Position numbers and translations under genes: made by a program. Shown here piece by piece: positions 32,993 through 42,581 of a DNA stretch of 64,000 nt. How positions within the stretch are numbered: the first letter of the stretch is position 1; each line of letters opens with the position of its first letter. The notes beneath the pieces were generated by a model. The model was not told the origin of the DNA and ran no database searches. It saw only the letters and a program-made list of their open reading frames with translations. The DNA is from Streptomyces brevispora (GTDB lineage: Bacteria; Actinomycetota; Actinomycetes; Streptomycetales; Streptomycetaceae), in the NCBI RefSeq assembly GCF_007829885.1, contig NZ_VIWW01000003.1, positions 124,001 through 188,000 of the forward strand. The letters run 5' to 3'.

Positions 32993-33154
32993 GTGAGTTT
33001 CACAGACAGATCCGAGGCACCGATCTACGCCGGTCTCGTGGAGGAGCACGGGGACGTCCTGGCGGAGGTGCGCCGAGTGGCTGAGGAGACTCTGCGCGAG
33101 GCCGACCGGGCCATCGACTTCAGCGACGTACACCGATCCGCCGCGTACCGGTAG
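32993..33154 (+). CDS. Small acidic protein, 53 aa, unknown
   Basis: Starts at a GTG in front of SFTDRSEAPIYAGLVEE, continues as one amphipathic helix (DVLAEVRRVAEETLREADRA) and ends DFSDVHRSAAYR. Composition and codon bias look coding, unlike the upstream extension of the same frame. The ribosome site is weak. It could be an anti-sigma or regulator-like helix peptide, but that is a guess. It precedes the SpoIIE phosphatase gene by 180 bp on the same strand. Confidence 0.5.
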   Translation: MSFTDRSEAPIYAGLVEEHGDVLAEVRRVAEETLREADRAIDFSDVHRSAAYR

Positions 33155-33335
33155 CCGCTGACCACCCCCCTTCGGGCGGCACGGCCGTCCCTCCGCCCCA
33201 CCGCCTCCTCACGTCCCGGCACCCGTCACGGCCCCGCGCCGGGTGCCGTCACGGCGTCTCGCACTGCGGACCTGTCTCCCCCGTCGGAGCATGGAACGAA
33301 CAGACGGCGACGACATCGGGACGAAGGGACGCCGG

Positions 33336-35165
33336 ATGGGTGGTGAACGGCATGAACCGCCGCCGGACGACATCGAGGCCGAGCTGGACCAGATCGCCGC
33401 AATGAACAGCATGGACATGCCTCGTCCGGCGCCGCCGGACGGCCGGGTACCGGCTGCCGACGCCCGGCCCGGCGAGGCGGCCAGGCGCCGCGACTCGCTC
33501 CTGCTGTCCGCCGGTCACACGACCGCCGATTCCGACTCGCTCGACGAGGCACTCAGGGTGGTGGCCGGACTGCACGCGCCGGACTTCCCCCTGGACGGCC
33601 AGTGCGTCTTCGGCATCGACGACGGGTCCCTGAGCTCTCTGGGGCAGTACGGATTCCGGCCCGGCGAAGGAGCCGACCAGGGATTCCGGATACCGATGAC
33701 GACCGGCTACCCGGCCGTCGAGGTGGCCAGAACCGGCCGGGCCGTGTTCCTGGCCTCGACGCAGGAGTACCGCCGCCGCTTTCCGGAGACCTGTGACATG
33801 TCGGCCGGCAGGAACCGGAACGCGTGGGCCTTCCTGCCGCTCGTGACCGCCGGGCGGGTCGTCGGAGTATGGCTCGCCGCCTTCCGCTCCCCGGTGGCCT
33901 TCACGACGAGCGAGCGCGCCCTGCTGACCGTGACCGGCCGGATGATCGCCCAGGTCCTCGAACGCGCCCGGGCCGGCAGGGCGGAACTGGCGCTCTCCCG
34001 TGGCCTGCGCCGGAGCATGCGCACCGCAGGTCCGGCACTCACCGGCCTGAGCGTCGCGACGCGCTACGTACCGACCGGGGGAGGGCTCATGGTCGGCGGC
34101 GACTGGTACGACAGCATCGACCTGCCCAACGGCCGCCTCGCCCTGGTCATCGGCGACGTGCAGGGGCACGATGTGCACGCCGCGGGGCTGATGACCCAGC
34201 TGTGCACGGCCGTGCACGCGTACGCCGCCGAGGGGCACGGCCCGGACGCCGTACTGGCACGGACATCACGCTTCCTGACCACCCTCGACGAGGACCGGTT
34301 CGCCACCTGCATCTACATCGAGGCCGACCCGTCCACCGGCGACCTGCACATCGCACGGGCCGGCCACCCGCACCCCGTGCTGCGCATGCCGGACGGCACC
34401 TGCCTGATCAAGCACATCAGCGGCGGCCTGCCCCTCGGGCTGATGCCCGGAGAGGAGGACTACCCCGTCGACATCCTGCGCCTGCAGACGGGTGAGGTCT
34501 TGATGCTGTGCACGGACGGGCTGATCGAGAACGGCGGCCATGACATGTACAGCGGCTGGGTACGGGTGCGCGAGGCGTTCTCACCCGGCCCCGTCGACGA
34601 CCTCGAAGGGGTGGCCGACCGGCTGATGTCGGCCGTGCTCAGCCCCGAACCCGGGGCCCGGGAGGGCGCCGCCGCACGCGACGGCGACGACATCGCCCTC
34701 CTGCTCCTGCGCCGCGACTCCGGACGGCCGCACGCCGAGGTCAACCAGCGCCGGCTGGTGCTGTCCATCGGCCAGGACCAGGGCGAGGGACTGTCCGAGG
34801 CGCGGGCCGAACTGAAGGCGCTGCTGCACGACTGGGCGCGGCCGGACCAGGTGGACACCGCGGTGCTCCTGGCGACGGAACTGCTCGGCAACGTACTCGT
34901 GCACACCGATCAGGACGGCTCGCTCAACGCGTACGTCACCGGTGAGACCGGCCGGCGCCGGCTGCTCGTCGAGGTCATGGACCGCGGCGACGAACTGCCT
35001 CACCAGCGGACCCCGGTCGAACTGGCCTCGTCGGGGCGGGGACTGCTGCTGCTCGACATCCTGGCCGACCAGTGGGGCGTGCGGCCCGAACCCGAGGGCA
35101 AGACCGCCTGGTTCGTGCTCACCGAAGCGCCCCCGGGCGAGACCGGGGGCGCCGCCACGGTCTGA
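33336..35165 (+). CDS. GAF-PP2C (SpoIIE)-HATPase regulatory phosphatase
   Basis: 609 aa. N-terminal disordered stretch, GAF-like domain (about 55-210), SpoIIE-type PP2C phosphatase (about 225-465; VGGDWYDSIDLPNGRLALVIGDVQGHD and ATCIYIEADP and DGDDIALLLLR carry the metal Asp residues), then a RsbW-like HATPase (about 480-600; ATELLGNVLVHT is the N-box). Such fusions act as both kinase and phosphatase on anti-anti-sigma factors in Streptomyces stress or development signalling. ATG 33336 has AAGGGA 6 nt upstream; ATG 33291 is an alternative. No sigma or anti-sigma gene is adjacent. Confidence 0.92.
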   Translation: MGGERHEPPPDDIEAELDQIAAMNSMDMPRPAPPDGRVPAADARPGEAARRRDSLLLSAGHTTADSDSLDEALRVVAGLHAPDFPLDGQCVFGIDDGSLSSLGQYGFRPGEGADQGFRIPMTTGYPAVEVARTGRAVFLASTQEYRRRFPETCDMSAGRNRNAWAFLPLVTAGRVVGVWLAAFRSPVAFTTSERALLTVTGRMIAQVLERARAGRAELALSRGLRRSMRTAGPALTGLSVATRYVPTGGGLMVGGDWYDSIDLPNGRLALVIGDVQGHDVHAAGLMTQLCTAVHAYAAEGHGPDAVLARTSRFLTTLDEDRFATCIYIEADPSTGDLHIARAGHPHPVLRMPDGTCLIKHISGGLPLGLMPGEEDYPVDILRLQTGEVLMLCTDGLIENGGHDMYSGWVRVREAFSPGPVDDLEGVADRLMSAVLSPEPGAREGAAARDGDDIALLLLRRDSGRPHAEVNQRRLVLSIGQDQGEGLSEARAELKALLHDWARPDQVDTAVLLATELLGNVLVHTDQDGSLNAYVTGETGRRRLLVEVMDRGDELPHQRTPVELASSGRGLLLLDILADQWGVRPEPEGKTAWFVLTEAPPGETGGAATV

Positions 35166-35196
35166 GACCGCGGCGCCGCCCCCGGTGCCGACGCAG

Positions 35197-36162
35197 TCAG
35201 CGGGGAATCCAGGCCCGCCACTCCTGCTCGTTCTCGTCCACCCACTTCTTCGCCGCGTCCTGGGGCGACAGCTTCTGATCGGCGATCATCAGGGCGACCT
35301 TGTTCTGGTCCTCCGTGCCCCAGGAGAAGTTCTTGAGGAACCGGGCCGCCTTGCCACTGTCGTGGGCGAAGCGGGCGTTGAGGTACTTCTTCAGCGGCGT
35401 CCGCGGGTAGGCGCACGCGACCTTCTTCGCGTCGGCGTCGCAGCCGTCCTCGTACGCAGGCAGCCGCACCTCCGTCATCGGCACCTTCGCGAACAGCCAC
35501 TGCGGCTTGTACCAGTAGGAGAGGAAGGGCTTCTTCTCCTTGGCGAACTGCTTGATCTGCGTGATCTGCGCCGCCTCCGACCCGGAGAACACGACCTGGT
35601 AGTCCAGGCCGAGATTCTGCACGAGTGCCTTGTCATTGGTGACGTAGGACGGAGAGCCGTCCAGCAACTGGCCCTTGCCGCCGCTCTCCGCCGTGCGGAA
35701 CCGGTCGGCGTACTTGTTGAGGTTGCGCCAGTCGGTGACGTCGGGATGTTCCTTGGCGAAGTACGTCGGGACGAACCAGCCGATGTGCCCGGTGACCCCG
35801 AGCTCGCCGCCGGGACTGATCGTCTTCTTGTCGCTGACGTACCGTGCCTCCTGGTCCGGATGGCCCCAGTCCTCCAGGATCGCGTCCACCCGGCCCTGGC
35901 TGAGGGCGTCCCAGGCGGGCACCTCGTCGATCTGCACGGTGTCGACGCGGTAACCCAGCTCGTGTTCCAGGAGGTACTGGGCGACGGCCACGTTCGCCTG
36001 GGCGCCGACCCACGACTGCACGGACAGGGTCACGGTCCTGGCGCCCCGGGCGTTGGCGAAGGGCGAGGACTGCTGTGTCATGTCCGCCGCGCCGCAGCCG
36101 GCCACGGCGATCAGTGCCGTGGCGGAGACGAGCGCGACGAGTGGAGTGCGCGGACGAGCCAT
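35197..36162 (-). CDS. Glycine betaine/choline-binding lipoprotein (OpuAC-like)
   Basis: 321 aa. Lipobox AVAGC (Cys23), then an OpuAC/ProX fold: SVQSWVGAQANVAVAQYLLEHELGYRV, VDAILEDWGHPD, ELGVTGHIGWFVPTYF and a Trp-containing KPFLSYWYKPQWLF segment that would form the aromatic box for a quaternary amine. Last gene of the five-gene betaine operon, 1 bp after the permease gene. Extracellular membrane-tethered receptor. Confidence 0.93.
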   Translation of the reverse strand: MARPRTPLVALVSATALIAVAGCGAADMTQQSSPFANARGARTVTLSVQSWVGAQANVAVAQYLLEHELGYRVDTVQIDEVPAWDALSQGRVDAILEDWGHPDQEARYVSDKKTISPGGELGVTGHIGWFVPTYFAKEHPDVTDWRNLNKYADRFRTAESGGKGQLLDGSPSYVTNDKALVQNLGLDYQVVFSGSEAAQITQIKQFAKEKKPFLSYWYKPQWLFAKVPMTEVRLPAYEDGCDADAKKVACAYPRTPLKKYLNARFAHDSGKAARFLKNFSWGTEDQNKVALMIADQKLSPQDAAKKWVDENEQEWRAWIPR

Positions 36163-36163
36163 G

Positions 36164-38122
36164 TCAGGCCCCCTTCCCGGAGTGACGCCTCGTCGGCTGG
36201 GTGACGCGGTCGAGCATCAGGCCGAGGAGGACGATCGCGGCACCTGCGACCAGCCCCGTCGCCAGGTCGCCCTGCGCGAGGCCGAACACCGCGGCGTAGC
36301 CGAGCGCGCCACCGCCGACGAGACCACCGATGACCACCACGGCGAGTACCAGGACGACGCCCTGGTTGACGGCGAGGAGCAGCGCGGGCCGGGCCAGCGG
36401 AAGTTGGACCTTCAGCAATTGCTGGACACCGGTCGCGCCGAGGGAACGCGAGGACTCCATGGCGACCGGGTCGACGCCGTTCAGCCCCTGGGTGGTGATG
36501 CGGACGACGGCGGGCAGAGCGTAGATGACGGCGGCGGCCACCGCCGGTGCGCGGCCGACGCCGAACAGGGCGACGACGGGGATGAGATAGACGAACTGCG
36601 GCATCGTCTGGAACACGTCCAGCACCGGACGCAGCAGCCGTTCCACCCGTTCGCTGCGGGAGGAGGCGATACCGACGGCGAAGCCGGCCACCAGGGTCAC
36701 CGCGACACCGGCCAGCACCTGGGAGAGCGTGTCGAGCGCCGGGTCCCACACACCGAGTACCCCGATGGCGGCCATCGCGAGGACCGCGGTCACCGTGGTG
36801 CGCCAGGTGCCGATCAGCATGGCGAGCACGGCGATCAGCAGGAGCACGGCCCACCAGGGCAGCCACTGCAGTCCGTCGCGCACCGGGTCCAGGACCCAGG
36901 TGGTGAAACGCCCGGCCCAGTCCGCCGTGCCGCCGATGACCGGTACGCCGGAGTACAGATGGCCGGTCATCCAGCCGACGGCCCTGTTGACGGGCTCGGC
37001 GATCGCGACGGTCCGGCCGTCCGGCCAGGCCGTCCCGGCGGCGAGGCGTGCCACGACGGCGACGATCACGGTGCCGGCCGCCGCGACGGCCCAGCCAGGA
37101 CGGGCGGTTCCGGTGCGCGGCGCGGAGCCGATGCCGTCGCCGGCCGCGCCGGTGACCCGGTCGAGGACAACGGCGAGCAGCACGATCGGGATCCCGGCCG
37201 CGAGCGCGGCGCCGACGTCGACGGAGGCGAGCGCCTGGTAGACGCGGTCACCGAGACCGCCGGCGCCGATCACGGAGGCGATGACGGCCATCGAGAGCGC
37301 CATCATGATCGTCTGGTTGAGACCGAGCAGCAGTTCCTTGCGCGCCAGCGGAAGCCGGGCCGTCAGCAGCCGCTGCCGTCCCGTGGCGCCGAGCGAGGCC
37401 GCGGCCTCCATGACGCCCGGGTCGGCGTCGCGCAGCCCGAGAGCGGTCAGCCGGGCCATGGGCGGCGCCGCGTAGACGACGGTCGCCAGCACGGCGGCCG
37501 GCACACCGATCCCGAAGACGAGCACCACCGGCAGCAGGTACGCGAAGGCCGGCATCACCTGCATGGTGTCGAGCACCGGACGCAGCACGCGGAAGACCCG
37601 GTCGGACAGCCCCGCGGCCAGGCCGAGGAGCGCTCCGACCACCACCGAGACCAGCACCGCGACAACCATCAGCGCCAGGGTCTGCATGGTGGGCACCCAC
37701 ATGCCGAGCAGCCCGCAGAAGAGGAAGGCGACGACGGCGGACAGCGCGAGCCCGATACCCGCCACCCGCCAGGCGATCAGCCCGGCGGCCGCCGTGACAC
37801 CGGCCCAGCCGGCGGCGAGCAGCACCAGGTAGACGCCGCGCACCGACAGCACGACGCCGTTGCTGATGTGCCCGAAGAAGTAGAGGAACAGCGGATGCGT
37901 GTCGCGGTTGTCGATGATCCAGTCGCTGACACCGCCGAGCGGACCGGTGAGGTCGACGGTCAGATCCCCGGGCCACGCACCCCCGCCGACGAGGAAGGTG
38001 CCGAGCACCAGCAGCGCGACCGCCGCGGCCAGCAGGAGACCGGTGCGGTGCCGTACGAGGGAGCCGGCGGTACCGGAGGAGCCGAAAGCGGTGAAACGTG
38101 CGGTGGTGGCGGTCGCCGTCAT
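36164..38122 (-). CDS. Fused double permease of the betaine/choline ABC importer
   Basis: 652 aa, about twice the usual ProW length, with two permease units in tandem. The first EAA loop is LGLRDADPGVMEAAASLGATGRQRLLTARLPLARKELL, the second NGVDPVAMESSRSLGATGVQQLLKVQLPLARPALL. Both halves follow SWxxGxxxG-like membrane segments, so one chain can replace the permease dimer; actinomycete betaine systems commonly have this. ATG 38122 has GGGAGG 8 nt upstream, better than GTG 38131. A 115-bp gap separates it from the ATPase gene. Confidence 0.92.
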   Translation of the reverse strand: MTATATTARFTAFGSSGTAGSLVRHRTGLLLAAAVALLVLGTFLVGGGAWPGDLTVDLTGPLGGVSDWIIDNRDTHPLFLYFFGHISNGVVLSVRGVYLVLLAAGWAGVTAAAGLIAWRVAGIGLALSAVVAFLFCGLLGMWVPTMQTLALMVVAVLVSVVVGALLGLAAGLSDRVFRVLRPVLDTMQVMPAFAYLLPVVLVFGIGVPAAVLATVVYAAPPMARLTALGLRDADPGVMEAAASLGATGRQRLLTARLPLARKELLLGLNQTIMMALSMAVIASVIGAGGLGDRVYQALASVDVGAALAAGIPIVLLAVVLDRVTGAAGDGIGSAPRTGTARPGWAVAAAGTVIVAVVARLAAGTAWPDGRTVAIAEPVNRAVGWMTGHLYSGVPVIGGTADWAGRFTTWVLDPVRDGLQWLPWWAVLLLIAVLAMLIGTWRTTVTAVLAMAAIGVLGVWDPALDTLSQVLAGVAVTLVAGFAVGIASSRSERVERLLRPVLDVFQTMPQFVYLIPVVALFGVGRAPAVAAAVIYALPAVVRITTQGLNGVDPVAMESSRSLGATGVQQLLKVQLPLARPALLLAVNQGVVLVLAVVVIGGLVGGGALGYAAVFGLAQGDLATGLVAGAAIVLLGLMLDRVTQPTRRHSGKGA

Positions 38123-38237
38123 CGCGGCCACCTCCCGCTCGTCGCGGCGGGCAGGCCGGCCGGCCGCGCCCCATCCCCGTGCCGCGGGCCCCGTGCCGTG
38201 GTGCGGCCCGGCGGGGCCGGTGCATGGACTGTCCGCA

Positions 38238-39287
38238 TCACGCGGCCTCCTTCACGGCCGGAATCCCGGCCACGACGCCGAGCAGGCACGCGTGGTCGAC
38301 CACGCCCAGGCAGCGGCCCCCGTCGACCACACGAGCGGTCTCGCCGGTACGGACGACCGCCTCGATCGCTTCGAAGACGGTGGTGTCCGGTGCCAGCGCC
38401 GGACCCGAGACGCTCTCCTCGCCGTCGGCGGGACGCATCGCCGCGCGTACGGTCAGGACCTGTTCGCGCGGAACGTCACGCACGAAGTCCCGGACGTAGT
38501 CGTCGGCCGGGGACCCCACGATCTCCTCCGGAGTGCCGAGTTGCACGATCCGGCCGTCCCGCATCAGCGCGATCCGGTCGCCGAGCTTCAGCGCCTCGTT
38601 CAGGTCATGGGTGATGAAGACCATTGTGCGGCCCTCCTCACGGTGCAGGCGCACGACCTCCTCCTGCATGTCCCGTCGGATGAGCGGGTCGAGGGCGCTG
38701 AACGGCTCGTCGAACAGCAGCACTTCGGGATCGACGGCGAGCGCCCGAGCCAGCCCGACCCGCTGCTGCTGACCGCCGGAGAGCTGCCCGGGGCGGCGGT
38801 TCTCCAGACCTTCGAGGCCGACCTTGCCGATGAACTCCGCTGCGCGTGACCGCCGTTGGGCCCGACCCATGCCCTGGATCTCCAGCCCGTACGCGACGTT
38901 GTCGACGACCGAGCGGTGCGGCAGCAGGCCGAAGTGCTGGAAGACCATGGCGGCGCGATGGCGGCGCAGCTCACGCAGCCGTCCGGTGTTCATCGAGAGC
39001 ACGTCCTCGCCGTCCATGGTGATTCCACCGGACGTCGGTTCGATGAGCCGGGTGAGGCAGCGTACGAGGGTGGACTTCCCGGACCCGGACAGGCCCATCA
39101 CGACGAACACCTCACCCTTGCGGACGTCGAACGAGACGTCACGCACGGCGGCGGTGCAGCCGGTACGCCGGCGCAGTTCGGCGCCGTCGAGCTCGCTGAG
39201 TTCGGCGTCGCCCGGCACTCGGTCGGCCTTCGGTCCGAAGACCTTCCAGAGCTTGTTCACGGAGAAGACGTGCGGCGGTGTGTTCAT
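38238..39287 (-). CDS. Quaternary-amine ABC ATPase (ProV/OpuAA-type)
   Basis: 349 aa. N-terminus VNKLWKVFGPKA typical of ProV, Walker A GLSGSGKST, signature LSGGQQQRVGLARAL, Walker B VLLFDEPFSALDPLI, and a CBS-like C-terminal segment (270-345). Overlaps the GMC oxidoreductase gene by 4 bp. Energises the fused permease of the same operon. Confidence 0.93.
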   Translation of the reverse strand: MNTPPHVFSVNKLWKVFGPKADRVPGDAELSELDGAELRRRTGCTAAVRDVSFDVRKGEVFVVMGLSGSGKSTLVRCLTRLIEPTSGGITMDGEDVLSMNTGRLRELRRHRAAMVFQHFGLLPHRSVVDNVAYGLEIQGMGRAQRRSRAAEFIGKVGLEGLENRRPGQLSGGQQQRVGLARALAVDPEVLLFDEPFSALDPLIRRDMQEEVVRLHREEGRTMVFITHDLNEALKLGDRIALMRDGRIVQLGTPEEIVGSPADDYVRDFVRDVPREQVLTVRAAMRPADGEESVSGPALAPDTTVFEAIEAVVRTGETARVVDGGRCLGVVDHACLLGVVAGIPAVKEAA

Positions 39288-40822
39288 CGGTCATGGCTCC
39301 CAGTGGTGGCGCCGAGCAGATCCGCGCACTTCTCACCGACCATCAGCACCCCGATCATCGGGTTGACGGTGGTCATGGTCGGGAAGACCGACGCGTCGGC
39401 TATGCGGACGGCGTCCAGGCCGCGGATCCGCAGATCGGGTGCGACCACGGCCAGCGCGTCGTCGGCGGCGCCCATCCGGCATGTTCCCGCCGGGTGGTAG
39501 ACGGTGTGCGCGACCTTGCGCGCGTACTCGCTCAGATCCGCGTCGGACGTGACCTCGGGCCCCGGACAGACCTCGCGCTTCAGCCAGCCGGCCAGCGGTT
39601 CCCGCGCGGCGATGTCACGCGCGATCCTGATCCCGTCGACGAGCGTCCGTCCGTCGTAGTCCTCCACGTCGGTGAAGTAGCGGAAGTCCAGGGCGGGTTT
39701 GACCTCGGGGTCGGGGCTGGTCAGATAGAGCCGGCCGCGGCTCCTCGGCTTCGGGATGTTCGGCGTCATGGAAACGCCGTGCGCAGGACGCTCGTACCCG
39801 AGCCGCTCCGGATTGTCCGTGAACGGGATCTGGTAGAAGTGGAACATCAGGTCGGGTCCCGGACTCTCCGGGTCCCGCCGTACGAAGAGCCCGGCGTCGC
39901 TGTCCATCGCGGAGTTCTCGGGGATCGGCCCGTGCGTCTCCCAGACGATGACCGACTCGGGGTGGTCGAGCAGGTTCTCACCCACGCCCGGCAGGTCGTG
40001 CACCACGGGAATGCCGAGCTTCTCCAGCTCCGCGCGGTGGCCGATCCCGGAGTGCATCAGCAGCCGCGGTGTGTCCACCGCGCCCGCGCACAGCACCACT
40101 TCGCGCCGGGCCCGTACGAGCCGCTCCTCGCCGTCAGCGGTCCGCACCCGCACACCGGTCGCCCGGTGGCCGTCGAGCTCCAGCCGGAACGCCCAGGTCT
40201 CCAGCGCGATATGGAGGTTCGGCCGGTCGAGGAAGGGGTGCAGATACGCGACCGAGGCGGAGGAACGCTTGTTGTTCTCGGGGTGGTAGGCGAGGTCGAA
40301 GAACCCCACGCCGTCCTTGAAGGCCGCCTGGTTGAAGCCCTCGATACGCGGGACCCCGAGCGCCGTCCGGGCCGCGTCGACGAAGTCGCGGGCGATGGCG
40401 TTGCGGTCCGCCTCGTCGACGGGGACGATGTTGTTGCGCAGCCGGTGGAAGTACGGGTCCATCGACGCGGCGTCCCAGCCGTCCGCGCCGGCCTCGGCCC
40501 AGTCGTCCCAGTCGGACGGCAGTGGCTTGAAGGCGATCAGGGTGTTGTGGGACGAGCAGCCGCCGAGCACCCTGGCCCTGCTGTGCCGGATGTTCGAATT
40601 GCCGCGGGGCTGCTCGGTGGTGGGGTAGTCGTAGTCCAGCTCGCCGCCGAGGAGGCCCATCCAGCGGCGCAGCGTCAGGACGTCGTCCCTGCCCACGTCA
40701 CTGGGTCCGCCCTCGATGAGGGCGACGGTGATGTCGGGGTCCTCGGTGAGCCGGGAAGCGATCACCGATCCGGCGGTGCCGCCGCCGACGATGACGTAGT
40801 CGTACTGGGTCGTGTTCTCCAT
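39284..40822 (-). CDS. betA: GMC oxidoreductase, probable choline dehydrogenase
   Basis: 512 aa. N-terminal FAD motif YDYVIVGGGTAGSVIA (8-23) with GGxSSHN (VLGGCSSHN) and C-terminal HPAGTCRMG and NPMIG carrying the His/Asn catalytic pair. In BetA-type enzymes this oxidises choline to betaine aldehyde. The choline call rests on its position between an aldehyde dehydrogenase and a quaternary-amine importer; other GMC alcohol oxidases look alike. GGGAG lies 8 nt before ATG 40822. Confidence 0.82.
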   Translation of the reverse strand: MENTTQYDYVIVGGGTAGSVIASRLTEDPDITVALIEGGPSDVGRDDVLTLRRWMGLLGGELDYDYPTTEQPRGNSNIRHSRARVLGGCSSHNTLIAFKPLPSDWDDWAEAGADGWDAASMDPYFHRLRNNIVPVDEADRNAIARDFVDAARTALGVPRIEGFNQAAFKDGVGFFDLAYHPENNKRSSASVAYLHPFLDRPNLHIALETWAFRLELDGHRATGVRVRTADGEERLVRARREVVLCAGAVDTPRLLMHSGIGHRAELEKLGIPVVHDLPGVGENLLDHPESVIVWETHGPIPENSAMDSDAGLFVRRDPESPGPDLMFHFYQIPFTDNPERLGYERPAHGVSMTPNIPKPRSRGRLYLTSPDPEVKPALDFRYFTDVEDYDGRTLVDGIRIARDIAAREPLAGWLKREVCPGPEVTSDADLSEYARKVAHTVYHPAGTCRMGAADDALAVVAPDLRIRGLDAVRIADASVFPTMTTVNPMIGVLMVGEKCADLLGATTGSHDR

Positions 40823-40836
40823 CGCCTCTGCTCCCG

Positions 40837-42321
40837 TCAGCCCGCGAACCAGCGCACCGGGCGCGGGGCGAGGTTCTGGTAGATGTGCTTGGACTCGCGG
40901 TACTCGGCGAGACCCGTCGGACCCAGCTCCCGGCCGATGCCGGACTTGCCGAAGCCGCCCCACTCGGCCTGCGGCAGGTAGGGGTGGAAGTCGTTGATCC
41001 ACACGGTGCCGTGGCGCAGCCGGGCGGCGACCCGGCGTCCCCGCCCCGCGTCCGCGGTCCACACGCCGCCGGCCAGCCCGTACTCCGTGTCGTTGGCGAG
41101 AGCCACGGCCTCGTCCTCGGTACGGAACGTCTCGACCGTCAGGACCGGCCCGAAGACCTCCTCGCGCACCACCCGCATGGAGCGGTCGCAGTGGTCCAGC
41201 ACAGTGGGCCGGTAGAAGTATCCGGGCCCTTCCGGGCGCTGGCCGCCGGCCCGCAGCACCGCACCCTCCTTCAGTGCGGAGGCGACGAACTCCTCGGTCC
41301 TGGCGAGCTGTTGTCCGGACACGAGCGGACCGCATTCGACACCTTCGTCCGTGCCGCGGCCGATGCGGATCCGCTCGGCGCGCCGGGCGAGTTCGGTGAC
41401 GAACCGCTCGCGCACCGACTCCTCGACGATCAGCCGTGATCCGGCGGAGCAGACCTGACCGCTGTGGATGAAGGCGGCGTTGAGCGCCTGGTCGACGGCG
41501 GTGTCGAAGCCCTCCTCGGTGGCGCAGGCGTCCGCGAACACCACGTTGGGGTTCTTGCCGCCGAGTTCGAGCGCGACCTTCTTGACGGTGTCGGCGGCGG
41601 CCCGCATCACCTTCGTGCCGCTGGTGAGCCCGCCGGTGAAGGAGATCAGGTCGACATCGGGGTGGTCCGCGAGCCGGGCGCCGACGGTGGCGCCGGCGCC
41701 CGTGACGATGTTGGCCGCCCCGGCAGGCAGTCCGGCCTCGGCGAGCAGCGCGATGAGGGCGACCGTGGTCAACGGGGTGATCTCACTCGGCTTGACCACA
41801 AAGGTGTTGCCCGCGGCGAGAGCCGGAGCGATCTTCCAACTGGCCTGGAGCAGCGGATAGTTCCACGGGGTGATGAGCCCGCAGACGCCGACGGGTTCAT
41901 GCACCACGACACTGTGGATCTCCTCGGACCCCGCATCGACGACACGCCCGCCGCTCTCGTTCATCACGAGGTCGGCGAAGTAGCGGAAGGCGTCGCGCAC
42001 GCAGTCCACGTCGGCCCGGCCCTCCGCGAGCGTCTTACCGGCGTCACGGCACTCCAGCGCGCCGATCCTCTCCCGGTCGCGCTCCAGCAGATCGGCCACG
42101 CGCCTGAGCAGCGCGGCGCGTTCCGCCACGGGCGTGCGAGGCCACGGCCCCGTGTCGAAGGCGGCCCGCGCCGCGGCGACGGCGGCGTCCGCGTCCACGG
42201 CGTCACCCTCCGAGACGACGGCGAACGCGGTCGCGTCGACGGGGTCGAGGATCTCGCGCGTGGCGCCGGACAGGGCCGCTCGCCACTCTCCCGCCACATG
42301 GATCGTGTGTTGTGCCGACAC
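40837..42321 (-). CDS. betB: Betaine-aldehyde dehydrogenase-like NAD(P) aldehyde dehydrogenase
   Basis: 494 aa. Asn154 (TPWNYP), Glu252 (LELGGKNP) and Cys291 (SGQVCSAGSR) form the ALDH active site; KPSE at 177-180 binds cofactor. Within a choline/betaine operon its likely job is betaine aldehyde to glycine betaine. First gene of the operon, so the promoter lies in the 260-bp divergent gap up to 42581. GTG 42321 fits the conserved N-terminus; the long upstream extension is Arg/Pro-rich and rejected. Confidence 0.88.
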   Translation of the reverse strand: MSAQHTIHVAGEWRAALSGATREILDPVDATAFAVVSEGDAVDADAAVAAARAAFDTGPWPRTPVAERAALLRRVADLLERDRERIGALECRDAGKTLAEGRADVDCVRDAFRYFADLVMNESGGRVVDAGSEEIHSVVVHEPVGVCGLITPWNYPLLQASWKIAPALAAGNTFVVKPSEITPLTTVALIALLAEAGLPAGAANIVTGAGATVGARLADHPDVDLISFTGGLTSGTKVMRAAADTVKKVALELGGKNPNVVFADACATEEGFDTAVDQALNAAFIHSGQVCSAGSRLIVEESVRERFVTELARRAERIRIGRGTDEGVECGPLVSGQQLARTEEFVASALKEGAVLRAGGQRPEGPGYFYRPTVLDHCDRSMRVVREEVFGPVLTVETFRTEDEAVALANDTEYGLAGGVWTADAGRGRRVAARLRHGTVWINDFHPYLPQAEWGGFGKSGIGRELGPTGLAEYRESKHIYQNLAPRPVRWFAG

Positions 42322-42581
42322 GTCGTTCGCTGCTCCTTCGGTGGCCGTGCGTCCCACGCCGGGTGAACCCCGGCGGTCTGGCCCTCTTCCCCGGAAGGCC
42401 GGAGCCATGCGCGGCCGCCGTCCCGAAGTGACCCGGCTCACGGGAACCGCACGGCAGCGCGTCCGGGTGATGTGGAGATGGCTCCCGGGGCGCGAGGGGG
42501 TGACCGTTCGTGACTTCGACGGACATACTCGGAGCATCCGGGCCCAGGCCGGGTTTCCGACCGTAAGGAGTGGAAGCGGAC

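Noticed and set aside
36053..38614. A very long open frame antisense to the fused permease gene (and similar ones opposite argG, the sensor kinase, BenE-type and betA genes).
   Set aside because: In DNA this GC-rich the complement of a real gene stays open by codon bias; the antisense proteins are His/Arg/Gly/Asp-rich with no domain, while the opposite strand gives clear families.
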